Positions 7,947 through 17,343 of a stretch of 46,188 nt of DNA are shown piece after piece. Both the position numbers and the translations under genes were made by a program. The notes under the pieces were generated by a model. The model searched no databases, was not told the DNA's origin, and saw only the letters and a list, made by a program, of their open reading frames with translations. Origin of the DNA: Actinomycetota bacterium (GTDB lineage: Bacteria; Actinomycetota; Thermoleophilia; RBG-16-64-13); contig JAAYZX010000110.1 in NCBI GenBank assembly GCA_012514635.1, positions 1 through 46,188 of the forward strand. Direction: 5' to 3'. How positions within the stretch are numbered: position 1 is the first letter of the stretch; every line of letters begins with the position of its first letter.

Positions 7947-9194
7947 CTACTGCTCCCGTACGAAGAGATGCGCCAACACCACAGCGTCGGCTACCATATT
8001 GTCAATCACCGCATACTCATTGGGTTGGTGCGCCACACCGTCGCACGTTGACCAGGCCACAGCAGGTATGCCCCGTCGCCGGAATTCAGCGGCCACCGTC
8101 CCGCCACCGATGCCTACAATCTTTGGTTCCACACCTCGCACCTGTCTTACGGCGGCGGCCACCGCCAAGACAACAGGAGCCTGTGCAGAGGTCGGTGGAG
8201 CCGCCGGGTGTTCGCCCGTATACGCCGTTTCGATCTTCACTCCGCACGCCGCAGCAATCTCGCCACTTACCGCCTCAATCCGGCTCTTCACCAAGTCCAC
8301 GGGGACGGAGGGGAGAATTCGGCAATCGAACCAAAAACGATCCAAACCGGGGATGGTGTTGATGTTCGGAATATTGGTCTCGCGACGCGTGGGTTCAAAG
8401 GTGCACGTTGGTGGATCGAACACGGTATCGATCTCAGCGAACGACTCACGTAGGTCATCGTCGAGCCTCACCGCTAAGTGTGCGGCGGCCCGATGGGCAT
8501 TGACCCCGGCGTCGGGCATTGAGGCATGCGCCTGTTTTCCTCTCACCGTGAACCGCACCTGCAGAATAGACTTTTCAGCGATCTCCAGCAGATCTCCATC
8601 CGGAGCACCAAAATCCGGTACCACTACCATATCCTGCGGGTGGAACAGGTCTGGTACTGCCTCGAGTACGTGGAGGAGCCCGTACGTGTTTCCGTTCTCC
8701 TCGTCGGCAACGAAGAGCAACCCCACATCACTGGTGGGAAGCAACTCCTCCTCCAACACGGCGCGTAGCGCGAAGATCATGGCCGTCAAGCCCTGTTGGT
8801 TGTCCTCCACTCCCCGCCCGTAGATGCGGCCGTCACGCTCCACCATCTCGAATGGGGGTGTGTCCCACAAAGACTCGTCCCCCGGTGGCACTGTATCCAT
8901 GTGTGCCATCACCCAGACTACCGGGGAACTCTGCAGTCCCTCCTGCAAGAGGACGAGGTTCGGCCGCCGATCCCCGTAAACCCTGATATCCGAAGCATTG
9001 ATCTCGCGGGCGTAGCCCAGCCCCATTCCTGCCAGAGTCTCGCGGATGAATACCGCCCTCTGCCATTCGCCGTCGCCACCGCTTTCCGGCCCCAGGGCAT
9101 TGATGGCAGTCAGGTCACGCTGAAAATCAACCATAACGTTGCGATAACCTTGAATCCGCCATCGCAGCCGTTCGGAGAGATCTCTGGATACCAT
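7947..9194 (-). CDS. M20-family metallopeptidase or amidohydrolase
   Basis: This predicted zinc-dependent hydrolase has 415 residues (dipeptidase, deacylase or carboxypeptidase type). The metal-binding pattern is intact: 'MAHMDTVP' (His, Asp), 'GRGVEDNQQG' (bridging Asp), 'VADEENG' (catalytic Glu and ligand Glu) and 'VPDFGAPDG' (Asp). A lid/dimerisation domain sits between the two catalytic parts, containing 'KQAHASMPDAGVNAH'. An AAGGAG lies 5 bases before the ATG at 9194 and decides that start over the ATG at 9215, which has no ribosome binding site. The substrate cannot be read from sequence. It stands alone between the stress genes and the glycan locus. Confidence 0.85.
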   Translation of the reverse strand: MVSRDLSERLRWRIQGYRNVMVDFQRDLTAINALGPESGGDGEWQRAVFIRETLAGMGLGYAREINASDIRVYGDRRPNLVLLQEGLQSSPVVWVMAHMDTVPPGDESLWDTPPFEMVERDGRIYGRGVEDNQQGLTAMIFALRAVLEEELLPTSDVGLLFVADEENGNTYGLLHVLEAVPDLFHPQDMVVVPDFGAPDGDLLEIAEKSILQVRFTVRGKQAHASMPDAGVNAHRAAAHLAVRLDDDLRESFAEIDTVFDPPTCTFEPTRRETNIPNINTIPGLDRFWFDCRILPSVPVDLVKSRIEAVSGEIAAACGVKIETAYTGEHPAAPPTSAQAPVVLAVAAAVRQVRGVEPKIVGIGGGTVAAEFRRRGIPAVAWSTCDGVAHQPNEYAVIDNMVADAVVLAHLFVREQ

Positions 9195-9318
9195 GAGTGC
9201 TCCTTCGGTCGACATCAGAGCCGTCTTTAACTCAATCCCCGCACTCGGCGACTGTCGAAACGCTCAGGATAAGAACCGCAAAGAAGGGCAATAGAACACC
9301 CGTGACGGCGAACGTCCA

Positions 9319-10626
9319 TCAACGTGCCCCACGACCGGTCAGTATGACCTTGAGCGTCTGCAGCACTATTCGAAGATCCAACGACAACGACTCGTGATAG
9401 AGATACATGAGGTCGAACCTGAGTTTGGCGCCCGGACTGGTGGCATATGAAGCGCTGACCTGCGCCAAGCCCGTGATACCCGGCCTGACCCTGAAGCGTT
9501 CACGATAGAGTGGATGCGTGCACATAAAGTCCTCCACGAATTCCGGCCGCTCCGGACGCGGGCCCACGAAGCTCATATCCCCTCTAAGCACATTGTAGAG
9601 CTGAGGAAGCTCATCCAGGCGTGAGCGTCTCAGCCAACGTCCCACTCCCGTCACGCGGGGATCGTCGTCCGCGGCCAGCACTGCTCCCGCCTGCTCTGCA
9701 TCGCGCACCATGGTGCGAAATTTGAAGAGTGTGAAGGGCTCAAAATCGCGCCCCACCCGTGTCTGTCGATAGATGACCGGGGAACCAGAGGTCACAAGGA
9801 TGGCCAGGGCAATCAATCCCGCCGGCAGGGCGCCGACCAGCAGAACCAGGGCGGCAAACCCGCGTTCCACCCAACTCTTGAACCCATGCTTCCAGTTGGG
9901 GTGGGACGCCCGACTCAGACGTATCAGCGGGATGTCACCGAGTAGCGCGAAGTTGACCTCACCTAAATGCATCTCGTAGAGCTGAGGCACAACGTAGATA
10001 TCGCCCTCGAATGAACGACTCAACGCTACCTGCTCCAAAGCCTCACGATGGCGGGAAGGTGTGGCGAAGATGATCTGATCCGGTCGCAGGGCATCGAGCT
10101 GCTCTGGAAGGCAGGCTCCCTGTTCCAAAACTCCCACCACCCGATAGCCCCATCGTTTCATACCATCGATACGATGAGTGATCTCTCGGCAATCGCTGGG
10201 GTCTCCTACCATAAGTATGCGGCGCGCAGGCCAACGAACGCGCAGACCCTCCGCTGCCAGCACCCGCCATCCCCATAACAACAAAACCTGGATAACCAAA
10301 GCAAGCAGGATAACAACGCGGGGAAACGCAAACGCTCGGAGGAAGAAGGTGAACGCTACCAATACCAGTCCCCCCAACACCACCCCTTTGCTCACGGTCC
10401 ACAACAGTTCAGGCCCAGAACGATCCGCCGTGGGCACATAGAGATCCACAAGTGCCAAGATCAATACCTGTCCTACAGTGATAGGCAGAGCGGCAGTAAG
10501 GTAGGCCTCGAAGTTGAACGCCGGAATGGGCCAGCCAAAGCGCAGTAAGAAGGCCAGCACGACCGCAACGTTGAGCATGACGGCGTCGGTGACCACGTTG
10601 AGCACCGTCCACCACCGCCGGCTCAC
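9319..10626 (-). CDS. Polyprenyl-phosphate sugar-1-phosphate transferase (priming enzyme)
   Basis: This 435-residue membrane protein resembles WbaP/WcaJ/CpsE, which start glycan repeat units by moving a sugar phosphate onto undecaprenyl phosphate. Four or five N-terminal membrane segments are followed by a nucleotide-binding-like middle domain (near residues 140-210), one more membrane segment ('LVLLVGALPAGLIALAILV') and the catalytic domain. Catalytic motifs are 'RQTRVGRDFEPFTLFKFRTM', 'RWLRRSRLDELPQLYNVLRG' and 'SFVGPRPERPEF'. Translation starts at GTG (10626) overlapping the stop of the upstream GT4 gene as GTGA, so the two are coupled. The transferred sugar (glucose, galactose or an amino sugar) is not predictable. 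It likely primes synthesis for the flippase pathway. Confidence 0.9.
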   Translation of the reverse strand: MSRRWWTVLNVVTDAVMLNVAVVLAFLLRFGWPIPAFNFEAYLTAALPITVGQVLILALVDLYVPTADRSGPELLWTVSKGVVLGGLVLVAFTFFLRAFAFPRVVILLALVIQVLLLWGWRVLAAEGLRVRWPARRILMVGDPSDCREITHRIDGMKRWGYRVVGVLEQGACLPEQLDALRPDQIIFATPSRHREALEQVALSRSFEGDIYVVPQLYEMHLGEVNFALLGDIPLIRLSRASHPNWKHGFKSWVERGFAALVLLVGALPAGLIALAILVTSGSPVIYRQTRVGRDFEPFTLFKFRTMVRDAEQAGAVLAADDDPRVTGVGRWLRRSRLDELPQLYNVLRGDMSFVGPRPERPEFVEDFMCTHPLYRERFRVRPGITGLAQVSASYATSPGAKLRFDLMYLYHESLSLDLRIVLQTLKVILTGRGAR

Positions 10627-11849
10627 GGCGACAAGAGCTCCTCATAAACAGCTCGTATACCCGCGGTCATGGACTCCAAAGAGAAGTCCCGACGGAAACG
10701 TGCTTGAGCCTGACAACCCAGTCGTGCCCGCAGTTCCTCATCTCCAAGCAACCTCTCCAAAGCGGAGGCCAAGGCATTGGGATCGCCGGGAGGGACGGTG
10801 AAGCCGCTGATACCGTCGGCGTTGGCATAAGGAACACCGCTGGGGAGATTCGTGCTCACCACAGGGACCCCACAGGCATGGGCTTCCAGCTGCACCAATC
10901 CAAAAGCCTCGTTCGGCGTTACGGACGGCAGCACTAAGACGTCGGCCGCCTGGTAATAGGTCGCCAGTCCGGCATCAGCCACCGCCCCCACAAAATGTAC
11001 GCAGGAACTGAGGCGCAGGTCCACAGTGAGGGATTGCAGCCGATGGAGCAACGGCCCCTCCCCTACAATTACCAGCCGGAATGATCCACCTCCATGGCTC
11101 TCGCCGCGTTCCCGCATCAGAGCACAGGCCCTCAAAAGGACATCGATACCCTTATACGGCACCAACCGCCCCACAAAGAGCACAAGCGGCGAACCCAATT
11201 GGGCCCGCAGGGCCGCCGCCTCCTGGAGACGACGTTCATCAGCCGCTAAGAGCGTCGCGTCGATACCGTAAGTGACCACCCTCACCTTTTCCTTGTATTC
11301 CGGGAGAAAACGCGAGAACCGGGCCACCTGCGGCGAGGCCGCCACAATACGATCCACCGCGCCCAAGAACCGCCGCGTCAATCGCACGTACGGAACACTT
11401 AACACGCGTTTCAACCCCGCCTCGCCCACAAAATCGGCATGATATGAACACACCACGCCCGGCACCTCCCCGCGGCGACCGGCCTCGTGCAACTCTCGCC
11501 CCACCTGGAGAAATCCAGCCTCGCCAGTAGGGAACGGATAGTGGAAATGCCAGATGTCGTGCCGGTGATTCCGCAACGAATCCAGCAGTACGCGCCTAAG
11601 GTGTGCACTCACCGGATTGGACGCCACCAGCGCCATCTGCGGCACACGGGCCACTACCACACCCCGATCCCGCTCCCAAAGTACCCTCGTTCCCAACCCT
11701 GTGCGCGCCGATTCCTCCGACACGCACAGTACGTCGACCTCACATTCAGCCTTAACCACTTGAGCCCGTGCCAAATCCTGCACGTGTCGCTCGACTCCAC
11801 CCACGTGCGGAGGATATCGTTTACTTATGTGAAGGATACGTCGTTTCAT
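10623..11849 (-). CDS. Glycosyltransferase family 4
   Basis: This 408-residue GT-B fold enzyme is likely peripheral on the inner membrane and adds a sugar to the lipid-linked intermediate. The N-terminus 'ILHISKRYPPHVGGVERHV' is the GT4 acceptor-side signature. 'LVLFVGRLVPYKGIDVLL' is the start of the donor domain, and 'EAFGLVQLEAHACGVPVVST' holds the E-x7-E motif. It begins at ATG 11849 with only a weak AGAG upstream and is translationally coupled to the priming transferase. Donor and linkage are unknown. It diverges from the epimerase across 141 bases. Confidence 0.9.
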   Translation of the reverse strand: MKRRILHISKRYPPHVGGVERHVQDLARAQVVKAECEVDVLCVSEESARTGLGTRVLWERDRGVVVARVPQMALVASNPVSAHLRRVLLDSLRNHRHDIWHFHYPFPTGEAGFLQVGRELHEAGRRGEVPGVVCSYHADFVGEAGLKRVLSVPYVRLTRRFLGAVDRIVAASPQVARFSRFLPEYKEKVRVVTYGIDATLLAADERRLQEAAALRAQLGSPLVLFVGRLVPYKGIDVLLRACALMRERGESHGGGSFRLVIVGEGPLLHRLQSLTVDLRLSSCVHFVGAVADAGLATYYQAADVLVLPSVTPNEAFGLVQLEAHACGVPVVSTNLPSGVPYANADGISGFTVPPGDPNALASALERLLGDEELRARLGCQAQARFRRDFSLESMTAGIRAVYEELLSP

Positions 11850-11990
11850 CTCTCGAAGTGAATCACATCACGATATGACAGGAAAGTCACGGACTGAAAG
11901 GGAAAAAGAATATAGTGCGAGACGATGTCACCCGACACGAAACGATGCAGACCATGGCCTCCGCCATTCAGGCCACAATAGGAGACAACG
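11850..11990. promoter_or_regulatory. Divergent promoter region between GT4 and epimerase genes
   Basis: The stretch is more AT-rich than its neighbours. A TATAGT at 11911-11916 could be the -10 box for the epimerase gene. On the other strand TTTCAG, 18 bases, TATCGT could serve the GT4 gene. Neither has a convincing full pair of hexamers. An AGGAG 6 bases before the GTG at 11991 is the epimerase ribosome binding site. Confidence 0.3.
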
Positions 11991-12959
11991 GTGAACAACG
12001 CCAGTCATTTGCATAACCAATCTGTTTTGGTAACCGGAGGCGCCGGCTTCATTGGCAGTCACCTGGTGCGACGCCTGTTGGAGCTCGAATGCCGGGTGAC
12101 CGTGTTGGACAACTTCTCCAGTGGCCGGCGTGAGAATCTCATTGGGCTGCTGGACGACATCGAATTGCTCGAGGCCGACATCCGCGACGAGAATGCGTTG
12201 AGACGCGCCGTACGCAGCCGACACGCCGTATTCCATCTGGCGGCCGTGGTATCCGTTCCCCAGTCGGTCGAGCATCCGGCCGTCACCCACGCTGTTACGG
12301 TGGGTGGCAGCGTCGGCCTGCTGTGCGCGGCCCGCAACGCGGGCGCGCACAGTGTCGTCATGGCATCCAGTTCCGCCGTCTATGGGGAGAGCGAAGTTTC
12401 GCCCAAAATCGAGGAGTCCGCCCCCAGCCCCACCTCCCCCTACGGCGCTGCCAAGCTTGCCATGGAAGGGTTCGGACAGGCGTTCGCGGCTTCGTACGGC
12501 CTGAACGTCACATCTCTTCGCTACTTCAACGTGTACGGCCCCCGACAGGATCCGAAGGGCCATTACGCCGCCGTTATCCCCCGTTTCATCACCGCCCTGC
12601 AATCCGGCCGTTCGCCCGTTATCTTCGGCGACGGCGGTCAAACCCGCGACTTCATCAACGTGCGTGACGTCGTGGAAGCGAATCTCCTGGCCGCCTCCCC
12701 AACGAGCGCCGCCGGTCGAGTCCTCAATATCGCCGGGGGCACATCCTGCTCGATACTTCAGCTCTACGAGACCCTTCAGCAAATCACCGGCACCACTGTA
12801 GAACCCATCTTCACCGAGCCACGCCCCGGAGATATCCGCCATTCTCATGCTTCTATCGCATTGGCCCGCGACCTACTCGGCTTCCGGCCTCAGATAGGGC
12901 TTGAAGAGGGTCTGGCCCTCACGGTGGACCACTACGGCGAGATGGGATCTTTGGTCTGA
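11991..12959 (+). CDS. NAD-dependent nucleotide-sugar epimerase (GalE/WbpP-like)
   Basis: This 322-residue extended short-chain dehydrogenase has the Rossmann motif 'VLVTGGAGFIGSHLV', 'LDNFSSGRRENL' for NAD binding, catalytic Ser region 'MASSSAVYGES', and Tyr/Lys in 'SPYGAAKLAMEGF'. 'SLRYFNVYGPRQDP' and 'DGGQTRDFINVRDV' are typical of UDP-glucose or UDP-GlcNAc 4-epimerases and close relatives. Length is normal. Start is GTG with AGGAG 6 bases upstream. It probably supplies UDP-galactose-type sugars, but 4-epimerase and decarboxylating or dehydratase relatives cannot be separated by eye. An AGGCC/GGCCT small hairpin lies just past the stop. Confidence 0.85.
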   Translation: MNNASHLHNQSVLVTGGAGFIGSHLVRRLLELECRVTVLDNFSSGRRENLIGLLDDIELLEADIRDENALRRAVRSRHAVFHLAAVVSVPQSVEHPAVTHAVTVGGSVGLLCAARNAGAHSVVMASSSAVYGESEVSPKIEESAPSPTSPYGAAKLAMEGFGQAFAASYGLNVTSLRYFNVYGPRQDPKGHYAAVIPRFITALQSGRSPVIFGDGGQTRDFINVRDVVEANLLAASPTSAAGRVLNIAGGTSCSILQLYETLQQITGTTVEPIFTEPRPGDIRHSHASIALARDLLGFRPQIGLEEGLALTVDHYGEMGSLV

Positions 12960-12977
12960 CCAGTAGGCCATGCGGCC

Positions 12978-13544
12978 TCACCTCAACTCGAGATCCTCTT
13001 CCTCGAGATCAGGTTCCGCAGCCGCGGAGGCCACTCCCCCTGCAAGCGCCTGCAACGCCTCCTCTCCTGTGCGACGAATCGCTCGGGCCAAAACGGGTCC
13101 CAGGCCAATCCAAGGCACAAGCGGGAGTAGAAGCACATACCAGATCCACGGGAAGTCGCGGAGTTCAGGCACAGCCGCCCAGGCGATACCGAATCCCACC
13201 ACAAAGAGTACCGCCAACCCCACCAACATCAGTAGCATGACCCTGCGCACCCAGACCGCTCCTCCCAGCACGGCGTTCACTCGGATCTCGCCTCCTCCCA
13301 CCGTCACCGACGCAAAAGTGGCTCCTCGTAGCGGGTTCACACTCTTGCCCCTCATCCCCGGACTCGCAACGCACAGCTCCCCGCCGGAGCGCTTCACGAT
13401 CCGAAATCCCGCCTGGCTAAATGCCGTCTCGGCCGCCGCCAGCGCCCGTTGGCATGAACCTGCGAAGGCAACTGTATATGTGAAGTCAGGGATCCAGTCT
13501 GCTTGGGTGCCTACTTGTATACCCGTCCTTTCCCCTCTTTGCAT
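12978..13544 (-). CDS. Small membrane protein of unknown function
   Basis: I do not recognise this protein. It has 188 residues if the ATG at 13544 is used; a TTG two codons upstream is also open. The N-terminal ~95 residues are soluble with alternating strands ('DFTYTVAFAGSCQRALAAAE', 'FRIVKRSGGELCVASPG'), suggesting a small alpha/beta domain. Two membrane segments follow ('VMLLMLVGLAVLFVVGFGIA' and 'WYVLLLPLVPWIGLGPVLA'), then a cytoplasmic tail rich in acidic residues ('EPDLEEEDLELR'). It is the only minus-strand gene inside block B and is convergent with the epimerase. Base composition is like its neighbours. Confidence 0.6.
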   Translation of the reverse strand: MQRGERTGIQVGTQADWIPDFTYTVAFAGSCQRALAAAETAFSQAGFRIVKRSGGELCVASPGMRGKSVNPLRGATFASVTVGGGEIRVNAVLGGAVWVRRVMLLMLVGLAVLFVVGFGIAWAAVPELRDFPWIWYVLLLPLVPWIGLGPVLARAIRRTGEEALQALAGGVASAAAEPDLEEEDLELR

Positions 13545-13602
13545 TCGCAACCGCCTTCATCGCACCGGCCCTCCTATGGCTACTCATTGTAGCCCTCTCG
13601 GG

Positions 13603-13635
13603 TAGAATCGCGTCAGTCATGACCGGCCATCAGAC
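13603..13635 (+). promoter_or_regulatory. Likely -10 box of the flippase operon
   Basis: TAGAAT at 13603-13608, preceded by GG, resembles an extended -10 element. It sits 27 bases before the flippase ATG (13636) and between divergent genes, where a promoter is required. No clear -35 hexamer is present. An ATG at 13619 opens a 13-codon reading frame that ends inside the start of the flippase gene; I do not treat it as a gene. Confidence 0.35.
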
Positions 13636-15126
13636 ATGCCTTCATCCGTCCCTATGGTGAATAAGCTGCGCGCCGCACTAGACCGCGCTGCGCCCCCCGG
13701 ATCGCTGCGCGCGCGCTTCGCCCGTGGGAGTGCTTGGTCGCTGGGCGGCCAGATCGCCTCCTATGTGGTGGGTGTCATTTCGGCGGCTCTGGTGGGGCGA
13801 GCGCTCGGGCGTGCCGGCTTCGGCGAGTTGGGCATGATCCAGAGTACCGTCGGCATGTTCGGACTGCTGGCAGGGATGGGGCTCGGCGTAACCAACACCA
13901 AATTCGTAGCCGAGTTGCGCTCTTCGCATCCCCGGCGGGCCGGGCGCATCATGGGTCTTTCACTGGTGGTGTCGATCGTGTCGGGCGCCGTCGTCTGTGG
14001 GTTGGTGATCGGACTGGCACCACTGCTGGCGGGGCGCACTCTCGACGACCCCAGTCTCACCGTGCCGCTGCAGATAGCGGCGGCACTGCTGCTGTTCGAG
14101 TCGGTGATCGGTGCCCTGTCCGGGGCTTTGGCCGGCTTCGAGGCCTTCCGCGAGATCGCCCTAAACACGACACTGCGTGTTTTGCTGACCTTCCCGCTGA
14201 TCGTGTTGGGGGCATATTACCTGGGGCTCACAGGCGCCACGCTGGGGCTTGCAGGTGGAGCCCTCATAGGTCTTGTCCTCTATGTAATCTCGGCCGTCCG
14301 CGTCTCCCGCCGTCACCAATGCACCGCCTGTTTTGACGGACTCCGCACCGAACTGCGGGTGCTCACCGGTTTCTCGCTCCCCGCCTACGTGAGTGGAGCT
14401 ATGGTCACACCTATGATATGGCTTGCGCGACTGCTACTGTTTCGCTACCCAAATGGACCCGAACAGATGGGCCTCTTCCAGGCCACTTGGCGCTTCCAAG
14501 ACATCATCAGCCTGCTCGGCGCCACAGTGGGAGCGTCGCTACTCCCGCTCCTTGCCTCCCGCGAGGGTTCCGGTAGCAAGCGGTTGGCTTCGGGCAACAT
14601 GCTGGTCTCCTGGGCGCTGGGCTTCTTTATCCTAGCGCCGCTCATGGCCTTTCCTGAAGTGGTGGGCGTGCTCTTCGGCGGCGGCTACGCCGGCCGCCCC
14701 CTCAACGTAACCATGGTGCTGACTATGGCAGTCACCAACATTGTCCTGTACAAACAGGGGCTCGCGCGGGTGCTGACCGCACGCGCCCTCCTCTGGTGGG
14801 GTGTCCTCAGCAATGGAGTGTGGGCGGTAACCCTGCTCCTCTGTACCTGGTGGTTGGCTCCTCACGGAGCGATGGGACTCGCCGGAGCATTTCTAATTGC
14901 GTATGCCGTCAACGTGGCCGTGTTCATCCCGCTGTACACGGGGAAGCGTTTGGTGCCGCGCAGCACCATTGTGTCGTGGGAGGCACTGGGCATATGGTTG
15001 CTGCTGGCAGCGCTCGCCGCCGGCAGCCTGGTCGAAGTAACCTGGGCTTTGCGCGCCATCCTCCTTCTTGCCTGCCTGGGAGCCGGCGGGGGGCTGTTCT
15101 GGCGCATGGCGCGGCCGGCCCACTAG
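13636..15126 (+). CDS. Polysaccharide flippase, Wzx/MurJ-type (MOP superfamily)
   Basis: This 496-residue integral membrane protein has about 14 hydrophobic segments. It begins with 'GSAWSLGGQIASYVVGVISA' and 'VGRALGRAGFGELGM', the first-helix pattern of oligosaccharide flippases that move undecaprenyl-linked repeat units across the cytoplasmic membrane. Length fits. An alternative start is the ATG at 13654, before 'VNKLRAALDRA'. It is the first gene of a plus-strand run with GDP-deoxysugar genes and two glycosyltransferases, and is one of two flippases in the window. A GGAGCCG/CGGCTCC hairpin follows the stop codon. Confidence 0.9.
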   Translation: MPSSVPMVNKLRAALDRAAPPGSLRARFARGSAWSLGGQIASYVVGVISAALVGRALGRAGFGELGMIQSTVGMFGLLAGMGLGVTNTKFVAELRSSHPRRAGRIMGLSLVVSIVSGAVVCGLVIGLAPLLAGRTLDDPSLTVPLQIAAALLLFESVIGALSGALAGFEAFREIALNTTLRVLLTFPLIVLGAYYLGLTGATLGLAGGALIGLVLYVISAVRVSRRHQCTACFDGLRTELRVLTGFSLPAYVSGAMVTPMIWLARLLLFRYPNGPEQMGLFQATWRFQDIISLLGATVGASLLPLLASREGSGSKRLASGNMLVSWALGFFILAPLMAFPEVVGVLFGGGYAGRPLNVTMVLTMAVTNIVLYKQGLARVLTARALLWWGVLSNGVWAVTLLLCTWWLAPHGAMGLAGAFLIAYAVNVAVFIPLYTGKRLVPRSTIVSWEALGIWLLLAALAAGSLVEVTWALRAILLLACLGAGGGLFWRMARPAH

Positions 15127-15128
15127 AA

Positions 15129-15147
15129 GGAGCCGACGGGCGGCTCC
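15129..15147 (+). terminator. Short hairpin after the flippase gene
   Basis: A 7-base stem (GGAGCCG at 15129-15135, CGGCTCC at 15141-15147) with a 5-base loop begins 3 bases after the flippase stop. No T tract follows, so termination would be partial at most; it may be an mRNA processing or stability element. Confidence 0.35.
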
Positions 15148-15205
15148 GGTTCCAAACGCACCGGCGACCGCCGTCGTTCCGTCAATCCTGCTAACATTTT
15201 GAATT

Positions 15206-16300
15206 ATGGTCCCGCGCATCATCCTCATTACCGGAGCAACCGGCTTCGTTGGCAAACACCTGCAAGAAGCGATTGTGCAGCGCATGCCCAATGCCCGCCT
15301 CTGCCTCATGGATCACCCATCCAGTGGCATATGTGGAGCAGGTATCACTGTTGAATACGAGGATGAGACTTTCCGTGTCTCTGCTGATCTAACGTGCAAC
15401 GAAGACTCTCGCCTTGCACTCGAAGCCTTGGCAAAAAAAGTTGGAGTGCCGGATATGGTTTTCCATCTGGCTGCGCGCGCCGAGGTGGCTCGATCCCTCC
15501 GTGCTCCGTCGGACACGTATAACACGAATGTAGTGGGGACCGCCCGCCTTCTCGAAGCCCTTTCCGATCTCACCAATACCTGCCGCGTGCTGATCCCGAG
15601 CTCCGCACAGGTGTATGCCGCGGCGGCACTGGGGGCACCCGCTGCGGGTGCGGCTGCACCATCCGAGACAGCCGGACCAACGGCACCAGAGCCCACCGCC
15701 CCCCCTGATACCACCCGTCTCCTCAACGAAGCAGCCCCCATCGGTCCCTCGTCGCATTATGGCGTGAGCAAATTCGCCCAGGAGGAAGTGGGCAGACTCT
15801 TCTACAAGACTACAGGGCTTCCCGTCCTCATCACCCGCGCATTCAACCACACAGGCCCCGGCCAAAGCACCGGCTTCGTGGTGCCCGACTTCGCAAGACA
15901 GATTGCACTCCTGGAGCGCGAGGCGGTGGCTGCCCGCGCTCGCGTAGGCAACCTCGATACCCGTCGCGACTATTTGGATGTTCGCGATGTGGTCGATGCT
16001 TATTTGGTCGTCATGGAGCAAGGGGAGCCGGGACGACCATACAATGTGGCTTCAGGTATCACGTGGTCCGCCCGCGAACTACTCCACATGCTTACCGAGA
16101 TGGCCAACGTTGAGGTTGAGATAGAAGTTGATCAGAGACTCGTGCGCCCTCTGGACGTTTCCTACTCGGCCGGCGACGCCACTCGCCTGCGCGCCCTGGG
16201 TTGGACGCCATCGCGAGACATCCGGGACACAATCAAGGAGACTCTCGACTACTGGCGAAGGATGACAGGAGCACGGCTCAAGCCTCGCCGCGCTTTATGA
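15206..16300 (+). CDS. GDP-4-dehydro-6-deoxymannose reductase-like enzyme
   Basis: This 364-residue short-chain dehydrogenase is probably the partner of the next gene in making GDP-rhamnose. Motifs are 'ILITGATGFVGKHL', 'VFHLAARAEVARS', 'SSAQVY', catalytic 'SSHYGVSKFAQEEVG' and 'AFNHTGPGQSTGFVVPDFA', the last typical of Rmd. It is 40-50 residues longer than usual because of an Ala/Pro/Thr-rich insertion encoded by about 15617-15715, between the Ser strand and the Tyr/Lys motif. The insertion keeps the frame. No ribosome binding site precedes the ATG; a TAACAT 10 bases upstream could be a -10 box for a very short leader. GDP-fucose or GDP-talose type reductases are alternatives. Confidence 0.8.
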   Translation: MVPRIILITGATGFVGKHLQEAIVQRMPNARLCLMDHPSSGICGAGITVEYEDETFRVSADLTCNEDSRLALEALAKKVGVPDMVFHLAARAEVARSLRAPSDTYNTNVVGTARLLEALSDLTNTCRVLIPSSAQVYAAAALGAPAAGAAAPSETAGPTAPEPTAPPDTTRLLNEAAPIGPSSHYGVSKFAQEEVGRLFYKTTGLPVLITRAFNHTGPGQSTGFVVPDFARQIALLEREAVAARARVGNLDTRRDYLDVRDVVDAYLVVMEQGEPGRPYNVASGITWSARELLHMLTEMANVEVEIEVDQRLVRPLDVSYSAGDATRLRALGWTPSRDIRDTIKETLDYWRRMTGARLKPRRAL

Positions 16301-16347
16301 ACTGAATGCACGACGTCCTCACGAACAGTCGAGCCGGGAGGCACTGA

Positions 16348-17343
16348 ATGACTACAGCACGCACCGCCCTCATCACCGGTATAACCGGCCAAGACGGCAG
16401 CTACTTGGCCGAGTACCTGCTGTCGCTGGGCTACCGCGTGGTGGGCTTGGTGCGACGCTCCGCCTCCGAGAACTACTGGCGCATCAACCCCATTCGTCAC
16501 GAGATCGAACTCATCCAGGCCGACCTCCTGGACCAGAGCTCGCTCGACACCGCCGTCCGCCGCATCGACCCCGACGAAATCTACAACCTCGGCGCCCAAT
16601 CCTTCGTCCCCACCAGCTGGGAGCAACCCATCCTCACCGCCGAGTTCACCGGCGTGGGCGTCACCCGCCTGCTCGAGGCCATTCGCAAGCACAATCCGTC
16701 CATCCGCGTGTATCAGGCTTCGTCCAGCGAGATGTTCGGCCGCGTGCGCGAGATCCCGCAGACGGAGTTGACGCCCTTCCACCCGCGCTCGCCCTACGGC
16801 TGCGCCAAGGCCTACGCCCACTTCATCACCGTGAACTATCGCGAATCGTACGGGCTGCACGCCTGCTGCGGCATCCTTTTCAACCACGAGAGCCCCCGCC
16901 GCGGCCTGGAGTTCGTCACGCGCAAGATCACGCACGCTGTGGCGCAGATCAAGCACGGCCTGGCCGACGAATTGCGCCTGGGCAACCTGGACGCCAAGCG
17001 CGACTGGGGTTACGCCCCCGACTACGTCCGCGCCATGCACCTCATGCTCCAGCACGACGAGCCGCAGGACTACGTCATCGCTACCGGCGAAACGCACTCG
17101 GTGCGCGAGTTCGTGGAGGTGGCCTTTAGCGAAGTGGGGTTGGCTTGGGAGGATTACGTTAAGGAGGATGAACGTTTTCTCCGGCCGGCTGAGGTGGACC
17201 TACTGGTGGGAGACGCCTCCAAGGCGCGCGAAATACTGGGCTGGGTGCCGTCGGTGAGCTTCCGGGGCCTGGTCAAACTTATGGTGGAGGCCGATCTGGC
17301 ATGGGTGGCCAAGCAGAAGGCCAAGCGACAGAGACTGCCGTAA
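16348..17343 (+). CDS. gmd: GDP-mannose 4,6-dehydratase
   Basis: This 331-residue enzyme makes GDP-4-keto-6-deoxymannose, the common precursor of GDP-rhamnose, GDP-fucose and GDP-perosamine. Signature motifs are '[19 protein letters not shown]', '[16 protein letters not shown]', 'QASSSEMFG', catalytic '[12 protein letters not shown]' and 'NHESPRRG', the last characteristic of GMD. A GGGAGG lies 7 bases before the ATG. Downstream of the stop, an Ala-rich frame in another register runs to the next gene (see the entry at 17301-17474). With the reductase before it, the pathway most likely yields GDP-D-rhamnose; no aminotransferase for perosamine lies beside it. Confidence 0.95.
   Translation: MTTARTALITGITGQDGSYLAEYLLSLGYRVVGLVRRSASENYWRINPIRHEIELIQADLLDQSSLDTAVRRIDPDEIYNLGAQSFVPTSWEQPILTAEFTGVGVTRLLEAIRKHNPSIRVYQASSSEMFGRVREIPQTELTPFHPRSPYGCAKAYAHFITVNYRESYGLHACCGILFNHESPRRGLEFVTRKITHAVAQIKHGLADELRLGNLDAKRDWGYAPDYVRAMHLMLQHDEPQDYVIATGETHSVREFVEVAFSEVGLAWEDYVKEDERFLRPAEVDLLVGDASKAREILGWVPSVSFRGLVKLMVEADLAWVAKQKAKRQRLP

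Noticed and set aside
11928-12848. 306-codon minus-strand open frame
   Set aside because: It lies entirely opposite the well-supported epimerase gene; its composition is Gly/Val/His-rich without motifs, as expected for the antisense of GC-rich coding DNA.
16249-17097. 282-codon minus-strand open frame
   Set aside because: It is antisense to gmd, which has full family motifs; no ribosome binding site and low-complexity Ala/Val/Gly content.
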